Assembly (NCBI GenBank): GCA_009692425.1
Contig: SHZF01000003.1
Span: 62,001 to 126,000, forward strand
Origin: Myxococcales bacterium
GTDB taxonomy: Bacteria > Myxococcota_A > UBA9042
DNA length: 64,000 nucleotides
Direction of reading: 5' to 3'
In this document: positions 59,515 through 64,000 of the stretch, piece by piece
How the letters are laid out: the number at the start of each line of letters is the position of its first letter
Numbering within the stretch: the stretch's first letter is position 1
The notes under the pieces: generated by a model
Databases searched by the model: none
What the model saw: the letters and a program-made list of their open reading frames with translations, nothing else
What the model was told of the DNA's origin: nothing
Program-made: the position numbers and the translations under genes

Positions 59515-60150
59515 GGGCGGCGGCTCGGGCCGTGGAAGTTCTGGTTCGCAAGCGGCAAGCCCCAAGGCGAAGAGAACTACGACAGCTTCTTCCGGTTCGA
59601 CGGGCCGGCCAAGCCACTCAGCGACAAGGGCACGCTGACGCTGGCGACGACCTTCGAGGCCGGCAAGGCCGTCGTCGGCAAGAACGTCGGTGCGTGGAAT
59701 GGCTGGTTCAGCAACGGCCAGAAGTCGTACCAAGGGTCGTACGACGGCACCGGCAGCTACGTGTTGACTGGCAAGACCGGCAAGAAGACGCGCCAGGCCG
59801 TGTGGGTCGGCGGCAAGCGCAACGGCCTCTGGTTGTGGTGGTGCGATTCAGGCAATCCGTTCCAGAAGGTCGACTTCAAGGCGGACGCAAGGCCGCTCGG
59901 GCGTTGGTTCGACCAGGCCGGCGACTTCGTGATGGCTCAGACCGGCGTCAAAGATGGCGGCGTCCACGGTCCGCGCCAAGATAACTACCTGAACTGACAA
60001 GCAAAATACGAGGCTTTCTACGTCATGGGGCGCCTGAACGGCACGCGCCGCCAGTACAGCCAGACCGGCAAGCTGCAGGCGGCGACCTGCTACCTGGACG
60101 ACACCGCCGTGCACACCGGACCGTGTGAACCCGAGGACGACGTGCCGTAG
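59515..60150 (+). pseudogene. Decayed MORN/YwqK-like repeat gene
   Basis: After the stop of the Cys-rich gene the + strand continues with GPWKFWFASGKPQGEENY, GAWNGWFSNGQKSYQGSY and GLWLWWCDSGN, a series of G-x-W-x-x-W-(F/Y)-x-x-G repeats. The 5' end is missing: the first repeat starts without a start codon or leader. An in-frame TGA at 59995-59997 breaks VHGPRQDNYLN from QAKYEAFYVMGRLNGTRRQYSQTGKLQ; the stop sits where this repeat normally has Gly (YxNGQ), so it looks like a GGA-to-TGA nonsense change. The final stop is at 60148. Confidence 0.6.
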
Positions 60151-60213
60151 CCACGCGCCAAGTCGCCGCGCCACAGATTCTCGTCGTGGGACCGACACTT
60201 GGTCGCAACCCCC

Positions 60214-60241
60214 TTGCGCGGCACACCCCTGCGCCTATGCT
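60214..60241 (+). promoter_or_regulatory. Predicted promoter of the ferredoxin-cyaY operon
   Basis: TTGCGC (60214-60219), 16-nt spacer, TATGCT (60236-60241); initiation near 60248 gives a leader of about 30 nt. Confidence 0.4.
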
Positions 60242-60275
60242 GCGCCGCGCCCGCCGAACCTGGCCGGCTTTCGGG

Positions 60276-60689
60276 ATGAAGATGGGCGGTGTGAACCCCT
60301 ACCTGCGACAGTCGGCAATACCGGTGGCGGCGCGGCCGTTTCGGGTCATGGTCGAGGGCATGGACGAGCCGATCGCTGTCGACCCCGCAGACCTGCCGTA
60401 TGGGCGCGACGGGCTGCCGGGGTCACTGCTCGACATCTTGTTGCACCATGGCCTTGAACTGGACCACGCGTGCGGCGGCGTCGCGGCCTGTTCGACCTGC
60501 CATGTGTACGTGCAGCAGGGCGGCAAGACGTGTCCACCGCCCGAAGAGGCCGAAGAAGACATGCTCGACACGGCGCCGGCGCTAAAGCCGTCGTCGCGGC
60601 TGGCCTGCCAGTGCGTGCCTTCGGGCGCCCAGGACCTCGTGGTCGCCGTGCCGGCCTGGAACCGCAATCGCGCCAAGGAAACAGACTGA
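60276..60689 (+). CDS. fdx: ISC-type [2Fe-2S] ferredoxin
   Basis: Electron carrier for Fe-S cluster assembly, 137 aa. The adrenodoxin-like cluster motif is C-x5-C-x2-C (HACGGVAACSTCHVYV) with the fourth cysteine in LACQC near the C-terminus. ADLPYGRDGLPGSLLDILLHHGLEL and the acidic loop EEDMLD also match ISC ferredoxins. The start could equally be the ATG at 60282, which has GGGATGA upstream. The stop overlaps the cyaY ATG (TGATG), so the two make one transcript. Confidence 0.85.
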   Translation: MKMGGVNPYLRQSAIPVAARPFRVMVEGMDEPIAVDPADLPYGRDGLPGSLLDILLHHGLELDHACGGVAACSTCHVYVQQGGKTCPPPEEAEEDMLDTAPALKPSSRLACQCVPSGAQDLVVAVPAWNRNRAKETD

Positions 60690-61039
60690 TGGCCGCACCC
60701 GCACTGCTCGACGAGCGCGCCTTTCGCGACCGCGCCGCAGCCATCTACAGCGCCGTCGTCAAGCGGTTGGATGCCGAGGACCCCGACGTCGTCGAGGCCG
60801 ACATGTCGGCCGGCGTCGTCAAGGTGCGGGTCGGCGCCCCAGGCGAACGATCGCAAATGTTCGTGCTCAACATCCAGCCGCCGCTGCGCGAGGTGTGGTA
60901 CGCGGCCGGCGACCGGGCGTGGCATTTCCGCTGGGATGGCGCGCGCTGGATCGACCCGCGCAACGGCGACGAACTGGCTGCGGTCCTGGGCCAGACGGTG
61001 TCGGCGGCGGTCGGGCTGGTCGTCGAGTTTGCGCTGTAG
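60689..61039 (+). CDS. cyaY: Frataxin-like iron-sulfur assembly protein CyaY
   Basis: Iron-binding regulator of the cysteine desulfurase in Fe-S biogenesis, 116 aa, the usual length. The frataxin pattern is present: acidic helix 1 (VVKRLDAEDPDVVEADMSAGVVKVRV), then NIQPPLREVWYAA, HFRWDGARWIDPRNGDELAAVLG. The conserved NxQxPxxxIW strand and the W-x-D-x-R...EL end support the call. Operon partner of the ferredoxin. The rest of the ISC machinery is outside the window. Confidence 0.8.
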   Translation: MAAPALLDERAFRDRAAAIYSAVVKRLDAEDPDVVEADMSAGVVKVRVGAPGERSQMFVLNIQPPLREVWYAAGDRAWHFRWDGARWIDPRNGDELAAVLGQTVSAAVGLVVEFAL

Positions 61040-61063
61040 CGCGCCGCGGGCGGTGAATCGGGG

Positions 61064-64000
61064 TCAGCGCACCCACATCGTCATGCGGTTCTGGCCGGTG
61101 CCGGGCGTCCCCGTGTTGTTGCCCAGCGACAGGCCCCAGCCGAGCGCCGCCACTTCCGTGTTCGGCTGGTTGAAGCACGCGCCCAACGCGCTCGACTGAC
61201 CGGGATCGTCAAACGGGCACGTCGAGTTCGTCGCCGCGCTCCAGCACGGGCCCCAACTGTACTCGTCGTCGCCGCACACGTTCGTGCCGTCGTGGTCCGC
61301 ACAGTTCAGGTACAGGTTCGTCGAACAGAGCTTGCCGCTGGCGACCAGCGTGCCGGCGGCCTGCTTCCACCCCTGCGATGGCTGCCAGCACACCGGCCCG
61401 GACGTCACGGCGACGAGCGTGGCAAACGGCGTCTTGCCGTTGCCCACCTTGCCGTACGCGGCCCACAGGTTCGAGGGCGCGTGCGAGAACATCACGTCCG
61501 TGAACGACACATCGTGATATGCCGGCGACTTGAAATCCTTGGCGCTGTCCGCGGCCGAGCCGAACGGGGTCTTGTCGGTGCTCCAGTAGAGCCGGTTGTT
61601 CCACGTCCAAGTGTTCTTGCCGTCGTCGGCCACCGTCGCCACGAGCGTCCAGCCGCCGCCGTCGCGCGTCATGTCGCACCAAGTCGCGTACGCCTGGCCC
61701 GGCCCGCTGCCGTCGGGGTCGAGCCAGTACGCACCGTCTGCGCTGCCCGCCACCGCCTGCAGGATCTGGGCGCAGTGTAAGGCCGGATTCGTCGGTCCGC
61801 CCAGGCTGCATTGCCCACCCTTGCACACGCCGCCCGACGCTCCACACGGGCTGCCGTCCGACACGGCGGGCGCGATGCACCCCGTCAGCGCGTTGCAGCC
61901 GTCTTGCGTGCACGGGTTGCCGTCGTCGCACGGGATGGCGACGCCTTTGCACGCCCCCGCTTGGCAGGTGTCGCCGGTCGTGCACTCGCTGCCATCAGAG
62001 CAACTCGCCGCGTTGGGCACCGTCTGGCAAGCCTTGAACGCATCGCAGTAGTCGATCGTGCACGGATTCTTGTCGTCGCAGGTGATCGGGGCGCCGGCGC
62101 AGCCGCCACTGCCGCACACGTCCTTGTCGGTGCACGCGTTGCCGTCCGAGCACTTCGCCTGGCTGGGCAAAAAGACGCAACCGGTCTTCGGATTGCAGGC
62201 GTCTTCGGTACAGGGGTTGCCGTCGACGCACCCGATCGCGCCGCCCGCCACGCACACGCCGCCCGCGCACTTGTCGCCCGCCGTACACACCGAGCCGTCG
62301 TCGCACAGCGCCGTGTGCGGCGTTTTCGTGCAGCCTTTGGCCGGCTCGCACGCGTCTGTCGTGCACGGGTTGCCGTCGTCGCACGTGACGGCGCTGCCCG
62401 ACTTGCAGGCGCCCGCGTCGCACTTGTCTTTCTGGGTGCACGCGTTGCCGTCGCTGCATGCGAGTTGGTTGGGCTGGGAGCCGCACCCCGTTTTGGCGTC
62501 GCACGCATCATTGGTGCACGGGTTGAGATCGTCGCACGCAAGGGCCTTGCCCGGCGAACATGCAGTTGCCGCACATGCGTCGCCCACCGTGCACGCGTTG
62601 TTGTCGGTGCAGGGCAGGGCATTCGGCACGTTCTTGCAGCCTGCGCCCGGGTCGCACGTCGCGCTCGTGCAGGGGTTGGTATCTTCGCACTCCGGCGCCT
62701 TGCCGGGCGTGCACGTGCCACCCTTGCAGCCGTCGTTGAGCGAGCACGCGTTGCCGTCGCTGCACGACTCGGCGTTGTTCGTCCAGGTGCAGCCCGATTT
62801 CGGTTCGCAGGAATCGTCGGTGCACGGGTTGCTGTCGGAACATCCCGGCGGCAGGCCGCCCTTGCAGGTGCCGGCCGCACACGTGTCGGTGCTGGTACAC
62901 GCATCGCCGTCGGAGCATGGCTGCTCATTTGGCGCGGCCGTGCAGCCGGACTTCGGCAGGCAACTGTCGGTGGTGCACGGGTTGCCGTCGTCGCACGCCG
63001 CCGCAGCCTTGGGCGCGCACGTGCCGTCCTTGCAATCGTCGCCGGTCGTGCACGCGTTGCCGTCTGTACACGTCACGGCACTGGGCAGTTGGACGCAGCC
63101 CGCGATGGCGTTGCAACTGTCGCTCGTGCACGGCTCGCTGTCGTCACACGGCTTCGCGGTGCCGCTGACGCACGCGCCGGCCGCGCACGCATCGCCCTCA
63201 GTGCAGACGCTGCCGTCGCTGCAGGCGAGGCTGTTCGGCGTCAGTACGCAACCTTTGGCCGGCAGGCACGCGTCCGTCGTGCACCCGTTGCCGTCGCCGC
63301 AGGCCAAAGGCTTGCCGCCCTGGCAGGCACCGAAGGCGCACGTGTCTCCCTGCGTACACGCGCTGCCGTCTTCGCATGTGCCGCCCACTGGCGCCTGGCT
63401 GCAGCCCGACTTGCTGTCGCACGATTCGAGCGTGCACGGGTTCGCATCGCTGCAGTCCTTCGCTGCGCCGGCTTTGCAAGCACCCTGCGCACACGCGTCG
63501 TTGACGGTGCACACGTCGCCATCGCTGCACGGCTCGCTGTTTGCGGTGTAGACGCAGCCGGCCTTCGGGTCGCAGCCGTCGCTCGTGCACGCCTTGCCGT
63601 CGTCGCACTGCAACTTCTGCCCTTTGTAGCACTGGCCCACCGAACACTTGCCGAGCAGCGTGCACGGGTCGGCGTCGTCGCACGCCGCACCCTCTTCGGC
63701 GTCGATGAGGACACACACCTTTGACTTCGTGCACACGAACACACGGCAGTCATTGGGTGGGTCGGGGCAATCGGTCGCCGTGCTGCACAGTTGCGCGCCG
63801 TCGGGTGCGTAGCCGCTGTCGAATGGCGGCGCCCCGCTGTCGGAGTCGGCGGGGCCTGCGTCTGAGGAACTGGTGTCCTTGGCGCCAGACGTGTCGCCGC
63901 TCGCTTCCTGCCCGGCGCTGTCCGTCGCCAGGGCGACATCGGCCAGTTTCGCGGTATCGACCCCGGCAGTACTGTCCAAGGTCGTGAGGTCCGCGGCCGA
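61064..64000 (-). CDS. Giant Cys-rich CTDC-repeat protein with fibrinogen-related C-terminus (partial)
   Basis: The 5' end lies beyond the window; the frame is open to base 64000. At least 979 residues: an Asp/Ser/Ala-rich lead, then from about residue 65 about twenty cysteine-rich units of the type CxDGNxCTxxDxC-x-x-GxC-x-xG. From about residue 755 a fibrinogen-related domain begins (CAQILQAVAGSADGAYWLDPDGSG, TWCDMTRDGGGWTLVATV) with extra cysteines to the end (MTMWVR). The domain matches the one at the end of the protein at 24138-25949. A surface lectin/adhesin is inferred. It converges on cyaY with a 24-nt gap. Confidence 0.85.
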   Translation of the reverse strand, partial: SAADLTTLDSTAGVDTAKLADVALATDSAGQEASGDTSGAKDTSSSDAGPADSDSGAPPFDSGYAPDGAQLCSTATDCPDPPNDCRVFVCTKSKVCVLIDAEEGAACDDADPCTLLGKCSVGQCYKGQKLQCDDGKACTSDGCDPKAGCVYTANSEPCSDGDVCTVNDACAQGACKAGAAKDCSDANPCTLESCDSKSGCSQAPVGGTCEDGSACTQGDTCAFGACQGGKPLACGDGNGCTTDACLPAKGCVLTPNSLACSDGSVCTEGDACAAGACVSGTAKPCDDSEPCTSDSCNAIAGCVQLPSAVTCTDGNACTTGDDCKDGTCAPKAAAACDDGNPCTTDSCLPKSGCTAAPNEQPCSDGDACTSTDTCAAGTCKGGLPPGCSDSNPCTDDSCEPKSGCTWTNNAESCSDGNACSLNDGCKGGTCTPGKAPECEDTNPCTSATCDPGAGCKNVPNALPCTDNNACTVGDACAATACSPGKALACDDLNPCTNDACDAKTGCGSQPNQLACSDGNACTQKDKCDAGACKSGSAVTCDDGNPCTTDACEPAKGCTKTPHTALCDDGSVCTAGDKCAGGVCVAGGAIGCVDGNPCTEDACNPKTGCVFLPSQAKCSDGNACTDKDVCGSGGCAGAPITCDDKNPCTIDYCDAFKACQTVPNAASCSDGSECTTGDTCQAGACKGVAIPCDDGNPCTQDGCNALTGCIAPAVSDGSPCGASGGVCKGGQCSLGGPTNPALHCAQILQAVAGSADGAYWLDPDGSGPGQAYATWCDMTRDGGGWTLVATVADDGKNTWTWNNRLYWSTDKTPFGSAADSAKDFKSPAYHDVSFTDVMFSHAPSNLWAAYGKVGNGKTPFATLVAVTSGPVCWQPSQGWKQAAGTLVASGKLCSTNLYLNCADHDGTNVCGDDEYSWGPCWSAATNSTCPFDDPGQSSALGACFNQPNTEVAALGWGLSLGNNTGTPGTGQNRMTMWVR

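Noticed and set aside
59995-59997. In-frame TGA in the MORN-like gene as a second selenocysteine codon
   Set aside because: The position is a glycine in the repeat, not a cysteine, the gene has lost its 5' end, and I see no suitable hairpin after it.

Overview
The window is high-GC DNA (roughly two thirds G+C) with tightly packed, often overlapping genes. It has the signature of a Myxococcota (delta-proteobacterial) genome: several very large lipoproteins built from CTDC-type 'CDDGNxCTxDxC' cysteine repeats, MopE-like CNGxDDDCDG motifs, fibrinogen-related C-terminal domains, a DUF4157 protein and a Gram-negative envelope gene set (murJ, uppP, lipoproteins with LxAC lipoboxes). This placement is inferred from gene content, not from a marker phylogeny.

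Layout. 0.1-5.2 kb: cohesin-like lipoprotein, M1 peptidase with a dockerin-like tail, rimO and a lipoprotein, all on +. 5.3-8.1 kb: a two-gene operon for nitrogenase component-1-like proteins (NifDK/BchNB superfamily) with no reductase gene in the window. 8.1-15.1 kb (-): glycosyltransferase, a giant Cys-rich lipoprotein, two coupled unknown genes and an unknown 479-residue protein. 15.4-24.1 kb (+): a glycan cluster with asnB, a GT-C-like membrane protein and an overlapping run of a His-for-Lys sugar 3-dehydrase, gmd, an epimerase/reductase and a GT2. Together these suggest a GDP-3,6-dideoxyhexose (colitose-like) branch. 24.1-32.9 kb: surface and lipoprotein genes (fibrinogen-like, PhoD-like), a decayed propeller/CTDC pseudogene, GNAT, YqeY, polysaccharide deacetylase and GT2. 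33-39.4 kb: iadA, a DUF4157 protein, a cysteine synthase, and a membrane protein that duplicates the N-terminus of the adjacent LTA synthase-like sulfatase. 39.4-40 kb: a dispersed repeat split by a 268-bp IS4/Tn5-like miniature element, then tRNA-Arg(UCU). 40.1-47.8 kb: exonuclease, SDR, an SPASM-like radical SAM protein, a GlcD-type oxidase, a lipoprotein and two small gene remnants. 47.9-55.3 kb: cell-wall amidase, standalone coaB, uppP, murJ, PQQ-like propeller lipoprotein and mutM. 55.3-56.2 kb: a rhodanese-like lipoprotein whose frame contains a TGA at the position of a redox Cys, with a SECIS-like hairpin just after it; this is a probable selenoprotein. 56.5-64 kb: two more giant Cys-rich proteins (the second runs off the window end), a decayed MORN-like gene, and a ferredoxin-cyaY pair for Fe-S assembly.

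The two most unusual items are the orphan nitrogenase-like pair, whose cysteine distribution resembles the asymmetric BchN/BchB arrangement, and the predicted selenocysteine rhodanese lipoprotein. The second copy of the dispersed repeat lies in the upstream region of the selenoprotein gene and serves as the empty site that defines the miniature transposon insertion.
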